Shown here one piece after another: positions 53,401 through 58,055 of a DNA stretch of 64,000 nucleotides (within the stretch, counting starts at the first letter, position 1; each line of letters starts with the position of its first letter). Source of the DNA: Protonemura montana (Eukaryota > Arthropoda > Insecta > Plecoptera > Nemouridae); NCBI GenBank assembly GCA_947568835.1, contig OX387602.1, forward strand, positions 18,403,021 to 18,467,020, in the 5' to 3' direction. The notes beneath the pieces were generated by a model, which saw only the letters and a list, made by a program, of their open reading frames with translations, was not told the DNA's origin and made no database searches. Both the position numbers and the translations under genes were made by a program.

Positions 53401-54401
53401 AAAACCGATTGGGGAACGACTAGTCGAACATTGATTTTTGAGTAATATGAAATAATGTAGTCAGTTCTCTCAACATTTGCTATTGAGCAAATAATGGCTC
53501 TCATAGGACTTAACTACTCCAAATTCTTTACCCTGGAGAACCAATTAGTAGATTTTGTTGATTAGTAACTGATTCACTTATCTCCCACTTATTTCCAGTT
53601 AAGTTTGATTGCAACAACTTTTGTTAATATGTATTGTGTTTATTTTTTTGCAGCGCTATCCGGTGATGTGGCAGGGTCTGCTTGCGTTGAAAAACGATCA
53701 GGCAGCCGTGCAGATGCACTTTGTGTTCGGCAACCCCAACGTGGCCCGCGACTCATTGCCATGCAACTCGGACGGAAGCACGGCACCGCTGCGCATTGCG
53801 CAACGCATGCGCCTGGAGCAGACGCAGGTGGAGGGTGTCGCTCGCAAGATGCAGGTGAGCTATTGAGGGATATCGCTCTGATGGGTTAAAATCAATCCTC
53901 AATATCTTTTCAGTTTTTTAAGCATATGATGATAAATATAGTGGACTTCTGATTGAAAATCTAAGAACAGAGAAATGCAGAATAGTTAAAATTAAAAAAT
54001 CATATTATCTCTTTGTTTTTAAAAAGGCTAAGAAATGAAAAAGTAACTAATGTATAGTGCAGACTTGGACATAAAAGAGTATTATCGCCAAGTGACACTG
54101 GATTTGCCTGCAGATGGACAACGAGCACTGCATGCTGTTGGCCCTACCTTGCGGCCGCGACCACATGGACGTGCTGCAGCAGTCCAACAACCTGCAGACG
54201 GGCTTCATCACTTACCTGCAGCAGAAGCAGGCGGCCGGCATTGTCAACATCGCCGGGCCCGTGACGCAGCAGGCCGCTTATGTCGTGCACATCTTCCCAT
54301 CATGCGACTTTGCCAACGAGAACCTGGCTCGCATTGCGCCCGATCTGCTCCATCGTGTGGCTGACATCGCCCATCTGCTCATTATCATTGCCACCGTCTA
54401 G
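14225..54401 (+). CDS. spen: spen: split ends / SPEN (SHARP) transcriptional corepressor, 5' incomplete
   Basis: Large nuclear RNA-binding corepressor that links RNA or DNA-bound factors (nuclear receptors, Su(H)/RBPJ, silencing RNAs) to histone-deacetylase corepressors. Exons: 14225-14449, 26583-26804, 30047-30205, 31127-31270, 31677-31816, 32130-32352, 32452-32578, 32911-33091, 33340-33446, 33519-33691, 34788-35075, 35677-35815, 36194-36376, 36740-37165, 37520-44311, 44705-44926, 45259-45621, 47536-47811, 48123-49418, 49889-50044, 50815-50868, 51608-51749, 52145-52326, 53186-53398, 53654-53854, 54114-54401. They sum to 12,922 nt, a partial codon plus 4,306 residues and stop, with no frame break. 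Residues (window numbering): partial RRM1 1-60, RRM2 about 281-370, RRM3 about 383-455, RRM4 about 463-540, disordered 560-4140, SPOC 4145-4306. The RRM plus distant C-terminal SPOC layout and the huge middle exon identify Spen rather than the short relative spenito. The first about 25-35 residues are outside the window. Splice sites are inferred by eye. Confidence 0.96.
16438..16640. repeat. Degenerate dispersed repeat, copy 1
   Basis: About 200 bp that aligns by eye, with many mismatches, to 27168-27365. Shared blocks include agaagcc-ggct, gtctcgagtc, ccaagca-caatag and atcggcta-aat. A 15-mer AATTTACAAAAATCG also occurs near both copies (16170-16184 and 27389-27403). It is probably two remnants of an old mobile element of unknown class. 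Confidence 0.5.
17580..17996 (+). other. Unassigned GC-richer open frame inside spen intron
   Basis: A 138-codon open frame whose last two thirds (about 17760-17960) are GC-rich against AT-rich flanks and read Pro/Arg/Ser-rich. A possible acceptor (cctcgcgtag) precedes it at 17789, but I see no good donor. It could be an unannotated alternative spen linker exon, a regulatory island or chance. I recognise no domain. Confidence 0.15.
18448..18462 (+). repeat. (ACG)5 trinucleotide repeat
   Basis: Five perfect ACG units in a GC-rich patch of the 12 kb intron, shortly upstream of the G28 tract. Confidence 0.8.
18579..18606 (+). repeat. G28 homopolymer tract
   Basis: Twenty-eight consecutive G bases. 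Such a run can form G-quadruplex structures and is prone to length errors in sequencing and assembly, so the exact length should not be trusted. It lies in a GC-rich island of an intron. Confidence 0.9.
18611..18630 (+). promoter_or_regulatory. Triple AGGTCA-like direct repeat, spacing 1 (DR1-type)
   Basis: Three nuclear-receptor half-sites, GGGTCA (18611-18616), AGGTCA (18618-18623) and AGGTCT (18625-18630), are each separated by one C. DR1 elements are bound by HNF4 and RXR/USP-type receptors. The site lies immediately after the G28 tract. Function is inferred from the motif only. Confidence 0.35.
25972..25995 (+). repeat. T24 homopolymer tract
   Basis: Twenty-four consecutive T bases, about 590 bp upstream of a spen exon acceptor. 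It could be the poly(A) tail of a minus-strand retrotransposed copy, but no element is recognisable next to it. Confidence 0.9.
26583..26804 (+). CDS. spen: spen exon: Gly/Arg-rich linker after RRM1
   Basis: Acceptor tttatgtcttcctcag|g and donor ACAG|gtgaga, phase 2 on both sides. It reads VPEEHVTFDRTSLFYERG, a run of Gly (GGNGGGGGGG), then Arg/Gly/Pro sequence ending in PLPPPYTQIID. Spen proteins have such a low-complexity linker between RRM1 and RRM2. An upstream in-frame acceptor at 26375 would lengthen the exon, but that sequence looks less coding-like and has a poorer pyrimidine tract. Confidence 0.78.
27168..27365. repeat. Degenerate dispersed repeat, copy 2
   Basis: Same family as 16438-16640, in the same orientation, about 10.7 kb away. 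It shares tgtctcgagtc, ccaagcagcaatag-like and aatcggcta blocks in the same order, so the similarity is not a single chance word. The element class is unknown. Confidence 0.5.
28923..28942 (+). repeat. C20 homopolymer tract
   Basis: Twenty consecutive C bases in an intron. One of three long G/C runs in the window; the exact length is likely unreliable. Confidence 0.9.
30047..30205 (+). CDS. spen: spen exon: Pro-rich linker
   Basis: Acceptor gtttgcttacag, donor TCCAG|gtgagt, 159 nt, phase 2 to 2. It reads PPPPHRPLVANTWNYEAQ and ends EERRDPPPVVHKKRPKS. It joins in frame to both neighbours and continues the basic and Pro-rich RRM1-RRM2 linker. No domain is present. Confidence 0.85.
30206..31126 (+). 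other. spen intron
   Basis: GT-AG intron of 921 bp, AT-rich in its second half. It ends in a cagcag tandem acceptor (31121-31126). Nothing else was recognised. Confidence 0.8.
31127..31270 (+). CDS. spen: spen exon: RS-rich linker
   Basis: Donor CACAG|gtaaat, 144 nt. It reads SGSESGSNSASSRSRSRT followed by further Ser/Arg and a poly-Ser run, like the RS/Ser-rich segment before RRM2 in other Spen proteins. Such tracts are usually phosphorylated and engage splicing-type factors. The acceptor is a NAGNAG (cagcag), so use of the upstream AG adds one Ser. Confidence 0.87.
31271..31676 (+). other. spen intron
   Basis: 406 bp GT-AG intron. It ends in a second cagcag tandem acceptor (31671-31676). 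No other feature seen. Confidence 0.8.
31677..31816 (+). CDS. spen: spen exon: start of RRM2
   Basis: 140 nt, donor AGTG|gtgagt. The end reads HSICVRNLPIRSS, giving RRM2 beta1 with RNP2 ICVRNL. It continues in frame into DTSLKDGLFHEYKKHGKV in the next exon, a near-signature Spen RRM2 sequence. The NAGNAG acceptor allows one extra Ser. Confidence 0.92.
31817..32129 (+). other. spen intron
   Basis: 313 bp AT-rich GT-AG intron interrupting RRM2. Nothing else seen. Confidence 0.85.
32130..32352 (+). CDS. spen: spen exon: rest of RRM2
   Basis: Acceptor tttctcttttag, donor TCCAG|gtaatt. It reads DTSLKDGLFHEYKKHGKV, RNP1-like RYALVCFK, then KLFFGCKIEVAPYQG, completing RRM2 helix 1 to beta4. It ends in an acidic DVDDNES linker towards RRM3. 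Confidence 0.95.
32452..32578 (+). CDS. spen: spen exon: first half of RRM3
   Basis: Acceptor catttcttttgcag, donor ATC|gtaagt. It reads ELDEYHPKATRTLFIGNLEK (RNP2 LFIGNL) and LRKHFEQFGEII, the canonical Spen RRM3 beta1-alpha1. Only 99 bp of intron separate it from the RRM2 exon. Confidence 0.95.
32579..32910 (+). other. spen intron
   Basis: 332 bp AT-rich GT-AG intron splitting RRM3. Nothing else seen. Confidence 0.85.
32911..33091 (+). CDS. spen: spen exon: second half of RRM3 and start of RRM4
   Basis: Acceptor gtttgtatag, donor GCAG|gttagc. It reads EIDIKKQGVVSSYAFCQYA (RNP1 SYAFCQYA), then LGNNRIKLGFGKSMPTNCVW, the invariant Spen RRM3-RRM4 join, and RRM4 RNP2 VWVDGV. In solved SPEN structures these RRMs pack together for structured-RNA binding. 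Confidence 0.95.
33340..33446 (+). CDS. spen: spen exon: middle of RRM4
   Basis: Acceptor atttcctttcag, donor GAGCAG|gtatgt. It reads ENVSEKYLNGQFHQFGSI and RNP1-like GHALVYFE. The exon is frame-consistent with both neighbours (phase 1 in, phase 0 out). Confidence 0.95.
33519..33691 (+). CDS. spen: spen exon: end of RRM4 and conserved tail
   Basis: Acceptor ttggttgcccgcag after a 72 bp intron, donor AA|gtgagt. It reads IPYAQEAVRDMRGVSHRG, KLQVDFASRE, then ETFYEHLEKQGHAV, the extension that follows RRM4 in Spen proteins (equivalent to the vertebrate FYHCMEKSG segment). Confidence 0.95.
33692..34787 (+). other. spen intron
   Basis: 1.1 kb GT-AG intron. Short open frames on both strands are not protein-like. 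No repeat or RNA gene recognised. Confidence 0.8.
34788..35075 (+). CDS. spen: spen exon: Ala/Arg/Pro-rich linker
   Basis: Acceptor gtttgtctcccag, donor TACAG|gtacgg, 288 nt, very GC-rich. It reads RETPSSRFDAATATPTARF, a Gly/Ala stretch, and ends GQRYAQPEFYDDAGAEYPER. Tyr/Asp/Arg-rich sequence also follows the RRMs in other Spen proteins. No folded domain. Confidence 0.85.
35076..35676 (+). other. spen intron
   Basis: 601 bp GT-AG intron, AT-rich in the middle. Nothing else seen. Confidence 0.8.
35677..35815 (+). CDS. spen: spen exon: Asp/Tyr/Ser linker
   Basis: Acceptor ctctttggccgcag, donor GACAAG|gtgagt, 139 nt. It reads RSYDDVSQGSPGSHDDPFDH then ADYGYCPRTSPAPVAGERS. It fits frame at both ends. 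No domain recognised. Confidence 0.83.
35816..36193 (+). other. spen intron
   Basis: 378 bp AT-rich GT-AG intron. Nothing else seen. Confidence 0.8.
36194..36376 (+). CDS. spen: spen exon: short helical, conserved-looking segment
   Basis: Acceptor atttttgtggcag, donor CCGAAG|gtgatt, 61 codons in phase 0. It reads EDEGYKRLQSVVTDVIA, a PPPPPP run, then ERVHLLEQLEECPSSGDD and a basic ITPIKRPK ending. The LLEQLE..SSGD part looks like a conserved short interaction or phospho-motif of arthropod Spen; this is inference. Confidence 0.85.
36377..36739 (+). other. spen intron
   Basis: 363 bp AT-rich GT-AG intron. Nothing else seen. Confidence 0.8.
36740..37165 (+). CDS. spen: spen exon: basic/His-rich segment
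   Basis: Acceptor cttccacttcatctctag, donor TCGCAG|gtatgt, 142 codons. It reads VLDNMDLPPGMSTTNC, a basic region with KRRKTGEGEER, a THHHHHHS tract (36980-37003), and ends in SLPLPRFASQ. It is a disordered nuclear linker. Confidence 0.87.
37166..37519 (+). other. spen intron
   Basis: 354 bp AT-rich GT-AG intron before the giant exon. Nothing else seen. Confidence 0.8.
37520..44311 (+). CDS. spen: spen giant exon: 2,264-codon disordered region
   Basis: A single 6,792 nt exon, acceptor acattttcttttcag, donor CCCACCGGG|gtgagt, phase 0 both sides. Most Spen genes have one such giant exon. In order it codes: a segment with VRSVLAKPSVFDEDSKRLEN (like the vertebrate SIFEQDSKRL motif); Pro/Ala/Ser-rich sequence (about 38100-38850); Lys/Arg/Glu/Asp-rich sequence with many DRRKD-type units (39400-39750); KKHSIFDIVDDGPAYISMYD and the helical VKARSTKNMQKQ block (40360-40560); acidic SSDEE/SDDD repeats (40840-41530); a basic stretch with KHHHHHHHD (42398-42418); EDAVAALLGESF and AAVEGLID, matching the vertebrate LAAAIGSIIND repeat; then Pro/Lys/Glu-rich sequence. 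Long open frames in other frames and on the minus strand here are GC shadows. Confidence 0.96.
44312..44704 (+). other. spen intron
   Basis: 393 bp AT-rich GT-AG intron. Nothing else seen. Confidence 0.85.
44705..44926 (+). CDS. spen: spen exon: basic linker
   Basis: Acceptor gcattacttaacag, donor GGACAG|gtgaga, 74 codons. It reads EDRLSSAEAELVTPDMDTR, SSSSPEEDAGDVND, then a basic tail with KTKRGAAARRKTPSR and RRTRLGQ. The basic patch resembles the RTRR segment before the AT-hook region of SPEN. Confidence 0.9.
44927..45258 (+). other. spen intron
   Basis: 332 bp GT-AG intron. Nothing else seen. Confidence 0.85.
45259..45621 (+). CDS. spen: spen exon: AT-hook-like motif and acidic/Ala-Pro region
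   Basis: Acceptor tctattccag, donor CTGCAG|gtaaac, 121 codons. It reads TTTPVSPRRGGRPPKNANR; the RRGGRPPK core (45295-45318) is an AT-hook-like minor-groove motif, and the vertebrate SPEN has the matching TTPRRGRPPK. Then come VYEFHDDSEDEGAEDKSRPR, LIVTIKSPAPSEP and a basic RKSRRLQ end. Confidence 0.92.
45622..47535 (+). other. 1.9 kb spen intron
   Basis: GT-AG intron, AT-rich, with a slightly GC-richer part near 45900-46250. The open frame at 45862-46215 is not protein-like. No repeat with recognisable similarity. Confidence 0.8.
47536..47811 (+). CDS. spen: spen exon: basic linker
   Basis: Acceptor tattttctcttcag, donor ATCAAG|gtacgc, 92 codons. It reads ERDGSRSTVDDTIEDVVRG, RGAASRRQVKLGSPAP, PRKSPRAGKRSAATR and an acidic end. 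RG/RK-rich basic clusters alternate with acidic runs, as in the neighbouring exons. Confidence 0.87.
47812..48122 (+). other. spen intron
   Basis: 311 bp GT-AG intron ending in a NAGNAG acceptor (ccagcag, 48116-48122). Nothing else seen. Confidence 0.82.
48123..49418 (+). CDS. spen: spen exon: Gln/Pro tandem-repeat region
   Basis: Donor GCTCAG|gttggt, 432 codons. The first part (EEPMTLIDPVTGLLIPMRES, then EEGQYIPVTSAAGRALAES) looks conserved and folded or amphipathic; it resembles the short conserved block found before the SPOC linker. From 48624 to 49139 comes a tandem array built on QQQKPMIPQPSVQ units. The rest is Pro/Ala/Ser-rich. Use of the upstream AG of the tandem acceptor adds one Gln. 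Confidence 0.92.
48624..49139 (+). repeat. spen: Coding tandem repeat, QxxKPMIPQPSVQ units
   Basis: Degenerate tandem array of 36 and 51 bp units, keeping frame. The core peptide is KPMIPQPSV (or KPMTPQPLV) followed by QQQ, with an optional QIQQLQ insert that gives the 17-residue version. The unit differences are whole codons. Such arrays expand and contract by slippage or unequal exchange. Confidence 0.9.
49419..49888 (+). other. spen intron
   Basis: 470 bp AT-rich GT-AG intron. Nothing else seen. Confidence 0.8.
49889..50044 (+). CDS. spen: spen exon: Met/Pro/Gly-rich linker
   Basis: Acceptor ttctgtgatccctaag, donor TCCATG|gtgagt, 52 codons, phase 0. It reads VPNVAHGKGMMIPPKVDV and QRGSQVMQAGMPVPAYEA. 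Low-complexity spacer towards SPOC. Confidence 0.8.
50045..50814 (+). other. spen intron with C27 tract
   Basis: 770 bp GT-AG intron. It contains a C27 tract (50433-50459). No coding sequence recognised. Confidence 0.78.
50433..50459 (+). repeat. C27 homopolymer tract
   Basis: Twenty-seven consecutive C bases in an intron; the exact length is doubtful because such runs sequence badly. Confidence 0.9.
50815..50868 (+). CDS. spen: spen micro-exon: 18 codons
   Basis: Acceptor gtgccaacccccag, donor GGACAG|gtaatc. It reads FVMARRQSPPPAHQHGGQ, phase 0. A second in-frame AG at 50834-50835 (gtaggcag) would shorten it to 11 codons. It can be skipped without breaking frame, so it may be an alternative exon. 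Support is splice sites plus coding-like composition only. Confidence 0.68.
50869..51607 (+). other. spen intron
   Basis: 739 bp AT-rich GT-AG intron. Nothing else seen. Confidence 0.78.
51608..51749 (+). CDS. spen: spen exon: His/Gln/Tyr-rich segment
   Basis: Acceptor tatttccctccag, donor CCAG|gtaaaa. It reads GDVVQQHVFQHQHGMRPAPH and LMYQQYLRAHIPYHQMP. Tyr/His-rich sequence also lies in the vertebrate SPEN segment before SPOC (the QSEYRLHPYTVPRD region). Ends after one base of a split Gly codon. Confidence 0.86.
51750..52144 (+). other. spen intron
   Basis: 395 bp AT-rich GT-AG intron. Nothing else seen. Confidence 0.82.
52145..52326 (+). CDS. spen: spen exon: Ser-rich linker
   Basis: Acceptor attgtggctttatcag, donor CCACAG|gtaaat. 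It reads GVRSPMMPGMDAKLEADS, RRPASSSSSRGSNV and PHDRLTDSPQ. Many SP/TP sites suggest proline-directed phosphorylation (inference). Confidence 0.87.
52338..52358 (-). repeat. (TTTA)n / (AAAT)n tail of the retroelement
   Basis: TTTA repeats on the + strand, i.e. an AAAT-type simple repeat at the 3' end of the minus-strand element. It starts 12 bp after the spen exon donor. Confidence 0.8.
52338..52851 (-). mobile_element. 5'-truncated, decayed non-LTR retrotransposon (3' end of ORF2)
   Basis: Reading the minus strand from 52851, one frame gives LEYCTSVWSPHTAAS, IHRLDMVQQR, ARYVCNSFARTPEP, MNWENLGERGNRSRIMAIFR and, near 52470, GLWNDLPG. These are the conserved words at the C-terminal end of reverse-transcriptase proteins of Jockey/CR1/L2-like non-LTR elements. 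Three in-frame stops (52771-52773, 52627-52629, 52528-52530) show it is dead; no frameshift is needed across about 400 bp. It is followed, in element orientation, by a short 3' UTR and an (AAAT)n-type tail at 52338-52358, as expected for target-primed integration. The 5' end is missing. The exact clade cannot be set from this piece. Confidence 0.85.
53186..53398 (+). CDS. spen: spen exon: linker into SPOC
   Basis: Acceptor ttgctcttcctag, donor CTGCAG|gtaaaa, 71 codons. It reads VATVYMHGSRIPHYTPRYYE, then Pro-rich sequence, ending QADSLLMLLQ, which joins directly to RYPVMWQG of SPOC (compare MVQLLKKYPIVWQG in vertebrate SPEN). Confidence 0.94.
53654..53854 (+). CDS. spen: spen exon: first half of SPOC domain
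   Basis: Acceptor gtttatttttttgcag, donor ATGCAG|gtgagc, 67 codons. It reads RYPVMWQGLLALKNDQAAVQ, MHFVFGNPNVARDSLP and PLRIAQRMRLEQTQVEGVA. The ALKND Lys and the QRMRLE Args line up with the basic patch that in vertebrate SPEN binds the acidic, phosphorylated tail of SMRT/NCoR and phospho-CTD, so corepressor binding should be intact. Confidence 0.97.
54114..54401 (+). CDS. spen: spen last exon: second half of SPOC domain and stop
   Basis: Acceptor gatttgcctgcag, stop TAG at 54399-54401, 95 codons. It reads MDNEHCMLLALPCGRDHMD, GFITYLQQKQAAGIVNIAGP, AAYVVHIFPSCDFANENLA and ends LLIIIATV. The AYVVHIFP Tyr corresponds to the SPOC peptide-binding Tyr. The protein ends at the SPOC C-terminus, as in all Spen proteins. 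Confidence 0.97.
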   Translation: MDNEHCMLLALPCGRDHMDVLQQSNNLQTGFITYLQQKQAAGIVNIAGPVTQQAAYVVHIFPSCDFANENLARIAPDLLHRVADIAHLLIIIATV

Positions 54402-54475
54402 GCCCCCCCTTGGGCTTTGGGCCTATGCTGAGAATGGGTGTAATTTCCCGGACTAGACCAACTTTGAAGGCTTTT

Positions 54476-54510
54476 GGCTGACATCGCCCATTCGATTATC
54501 GCCATCCGCC
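54476..54510 (+). repeat. Duplicate of terminal SPOC coding sequence in 3' UTR
   Basis: GGCTGACATCGCCCAT at 54476-54491 repeats 54359-54374 exactly, 117 bp downstream (39 codons). The bases that follow (attatcgccatccgcc) resemble attatcattgccaccgtc of the coding copy, so the match extends to about 35 bp with gaps. Confidence 0.75.
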
Positions 54511-54844
54511 AGACGACACCTACTTGAACGACAACTTCTAACATAAACACTCGACTCACCAAACCAGCAACCATCGGTTGTGGGAGTCTTCTCACGGAAT
54601 GAGGCTTGTGCCTCGTTTCTTATGACAACACCCAATACAGACGAGAATAGAGATCATTCGACGCCTCATTTTGAAGCAAAGTCTTTATTGAATGTTACGA
54701 ATGTCTTAGGACATTTTCATTGACTTACCAGAAGTATAGAAACAACCACCTGGGTAGGTAAAGTAAATCGATCACTCGACACTTTTCCGAAGTTATTAGT
54801 TTGAAAAGTTTTAGTTTCAAGAGTTTTCAGTGCTATTTACTATC

Positions 54845-54861
54845 ATATATATATATATATA
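54845..54861 (+). repeat. (AT)8 dinucleotide repeat
   Basis: Perfect AT repeat in the spen 3' UTR region. Confidence 0.85.
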
Positions 54862-55506
54862 AACGAGTCACCGCAGCGCTGTCGTAATGAATGGTATATT
54901 TTGTCATAAAACTTAAAGTATTAAAAACACGGTTATGCACATAAAGTGATAGTTAGTGAATGAATAGGCCTATATAGATAAAATAGGACACCGTCACTCG
55001 AATGGACAAATCGGAATTATAAACGCTAGAATAACGAGCATTGTTATAATTTCTCTCAAACTTTGAAACTGTTGTTCATGACCTGAAAAGACTTCTTTCC
55101 CAAATTAGGAAATTAGTTAACAATATATTATAATAATATCTAACTTATAATCTGCTATTTTAGTGGAAGCGTCAGTAAGAAGTAAATGTGCATTCAATGT
55201 GCAGTTGTTTTTTATTTCATCTCTAGGATAATTAAACTAAAGTAAGCAACAACGTGATTGTTTTGTTGATGTACAGCTCTGTAAGTAAAGACAAAGTAAC
55301 AATATTGTAAAGTGTTGCATCTTCAGAAATCTGGACTGATCTATTCATCAAATTCATTTTTTAATTATCATCTTTCTATTGTAAATTTTGTACATACTAC
55401 TATTACTAATTCACTGTGCAGTGTTGTTTGAATTTAGTCCAGGTACCTCTTATAACTATGCATTACTTAAATATGTAAATATTATAATATATGAAAATAT
55501 ATAAAT

Positions 55507-55522
55507 ACACACACACACACAC
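55507..55522 (+). repeat. (AC)8 dinucleotide repeat
   Basis: Perfect AC repeat in the spen 3' UTR region. Confidence 0.85.
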
Positions 55523-56455
55523 AAACACTATATGAAGAGGAATCATTGAATGTAATTTATAAGGAGGGAAACATTATAATTAGAAGTATTGTAATGTCTA
55601 GATAATAGTTGTTACATATAATTTTCTTTACTGCAATAAGGCACTACTCAGCATATTGTTTGAGTTGTCAACCATTACGGCATCAGTAAACGACAAAAAG
55701 TGCTTTGCTGCCGGATTAGTTGTGGATGCATTTGGACAGGACAAAACGAGTAGCTACCAAGCGAAGAAGTTGTTTGTTTTGTTGCTTTTCGTTATCCGAC
55801 TGCATGCACGAGTCATTAGGCGTGCAAGGGCAAGCGTACACCATATTTGTAGATACTAATAGCATGCATTGTTAATGGAGTATCAATAATGGTAACGTAC
55901 ACTGATGGTGGCTGCTGTTTAGTGCAGTAAGTCCAAACAAATTCCTGCATACTCACTGTCTCACTAAATATTTCAATTTTGACTATGAAACGCTGCATTA
56001 AACATATTGTACGTACATAAACAAAACTTTTTTATCATTGAATTTGTGCAATGCTGTTTAATTGGCAGAAAAGAAAAAAAAAACACAAAATCTGAATGAC
56101 CTCTATTATAGTCATGATCTCTAATGTAAAGTTTCTCTACAAAATAAGCAGCTGTGAAGCAGCGAACGTTGACGGTAGTTTGCTCAAAAACATCATCCCA
56201 ATTTCATTTTCCAACTTTTTTGCTTACTAAAAAGTAATCTATACGATGATTATATTTTTGATGTGTACAAATACTTGTAGACCTGGACAGAAATAAGCAG
56301 CCATCTCAGTTCCAAAGCCGGAAACAAAAATTGTAAATATTTCAGAGACTATCTAGGCTGTGATCTCTTTGCGTTATGTTAAAGAATTTTCATTTGATAA
56401 AAAAATCGTCCAGTGATTTAAGTTATTTGATGAATGAAGATATAAAGTGTTGATA

Positions 56456-56461
56456 AATAAA
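56456..56461 (+). terminator. spen: Candidate spen polyadenylation signal AATAAA
   Basis: Canonical hexamer, the clearest one on the + strand between the spen stop and the CRE-like cluster. It would give a 3' UTR of about 2.1 kb. Earlier variant signals cannot be excluded. Confidence 0.5.
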
Positions 56462-56756
56462 ATTTAATAGATATTAATAACGAAGGCGTCGAGAACAAAT
56501 TTTTTGCAGCAGAAATATTATGCCCTATTTGTTCCTTTACGTCCTATTCCATCTCCCATGGTAATATCCCCCTTGCATTCTTGCTTTTCAGGCATTATTT
56601 CAACTTTTCATAACTAAAACTACATACTAAAAAGCTAAAAAATGGTGAGTAGTAAAACCGCGAAACCCGCGATATATACTGCCTGTTAGAATATTAATTT
56701 TATATCCTCTGCTCTCTCAAACGTGCAGACAATGCTGAGAGCTTGCTGTGGCTCTG

Positions 56757-57035
56757 TGACGTAAGCGTTTCAATTATCGATAAAACAGCCACCTACTTTA
56801 CCTACTACTACGCTTGTGACGTCATTTGGGTCTGTCTCGGAACACCAAGCGCGTTCGAAAACGCGAAGCTAAAAAGCCTTTTGGTACCAGGCGACCAGCC
56901 GACGGAGGAGTATCGGCCTACCGCCTTACATCACGGAGACCGTGACGTCACACACCATGTGCCCGATCGATTCCACCCGTCATGGCTCGATCGCCTGAAG
57001 GGCCTTGGCGGGTTTTCGACGAACCTATTACGTCA
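56757..57035 (+). promoter_or_regulatory. Cluster of four CRE/ATF-like sites
   Basis: TGACGTAA (56757-56764), TGACGTCA (56817-56824), TGACGTCA (56943-56950) and TTACGTCA (57028-57035) occur within 279 bp, in a GC-richer island in AT-rich DNA. Two are perfect palindromic CREs bound by CREB/ATF bZIP factors. The island may be an enhancer or the promoter of an unannotated transcript. Confidence 0.45.
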
Positions 57036-57935
57036 GTCAAATATACGACCGCCGAAAACAAATTTTTTATGATAAGAAAAAGAGATCTCTTCAAGGGTAT
57101 TCCCTTAGAGAAAGAGAAAGGAAAGTAGAGTTTAAATACCTCCGTGGTCTTAAGATGATCCTAAGAATTTTCTTCTCCAGGCTCTTCACACATGTAAACC
57201 TAGTATCTTTAGTCCAGACAACCATAATTCCACAAATGAGTTGTACTTACTGCAAGGCTGCGCACGCACCACCATCAATCATCACAGTTCACAGTTCTTC
57301 ACAGTTCCAAGTCCACAGTTCCATGGGAACAAGCAAAAGTTTAGCACAAGCATAGCGGATTCTGCTGGTTGGCTTGAACCTTAAACCATAGCATTTCAGC
57401 TTCAGTTCCCTCAAAGGGACATGCATCTCATTTGGGTAGTTTGCCTCGCCAGAGGTTGAGTTCCGTAAATGAGTACTCGTTGAGAACTTGATGAAAGGGT
57501 ATGTGGAGCTTGAACGCCTATGGGTTCACTCGAGCAGCAGTCAAGTCCAAATTTAAAGTATATATTTTATTTGTTCCAGTGTTAAATTTACAGTTAATTT
57601 CAGATCAGTAACTGCATGTAGTGTGGTCAAACTTATCCCTGCCAGTGGTGTTTTGGAGGCAGGAAACTAGATTTTTAACCTTGTTTTTGAGGGCATTCAA
57701 TTTGGTGGGTTTTAAAAAAATGCCAAATAGAAATAAGGGGGTTGGAGGAAAGATGGCCCATATATCTCTAAGTCCAGTGCTCCGGGGTCCCGTACTCTAA
57801 AGTTGCAAGCCTGGAACTTCATAAATGTCAAATTGAAATAATCAAACTCTCCAAAATTATGGCAATTTCACGGTACCATATAGGGTTCACAAAAAACCCC
57901 TTGTTTGTAACAGAAAAATCAAGTTCATTAGCCTT

Positions 57936-58055
57936 CCCCTTATCGTGGCGTTGCCAGTCTCTGGCTTTTTCGTTGAAGCGGGACTGTAAGCCTGTTCTCT
58001 GTGCTAGGGAAGTTACCCAAGCTTACACAGTATTCGTGCAGTCTACGATAAGGGG
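57936..58055. repeat. 11 bp perfect inverted repeats flanking about 100 bp
   Basis: CCCCTTATCGT (57936-57946) and its exact reverse complement ACGATAAGGGG (58045-58055). Inside lie a second, imperfect pair (actgtaagc and gcttacacagt). It could be a small hairpin element or MITE relic; no target-site duplication was established. Confidence 0.45.

Larger units (their letters stand above)
54402..56480 (+). other. spen: spen 3' UTR (approximate)
   Basis: AT-rich sequence after the stop with no open frame of interest. It begins with a C-rich run and a partial duplicate of the last coding bases (54476-54510), then carries AT and AC dinucleotide repeats and many ATTTA-like words. The best poly(A) signal is AATAAA at 56456-56461. 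The end point is an estimate. Confidence 0.55.

Noticed and set aside
56743..57072. 109-codon open frame in the CRE-rich island
   Set aside because: No recognisable domain; openness is explained by the locally higher GC content.
57284..57325. Four spaced CACAGTTC words
   Set aside because: Short and irregular; not a regular tandem array and not a CRISPR-like structure.
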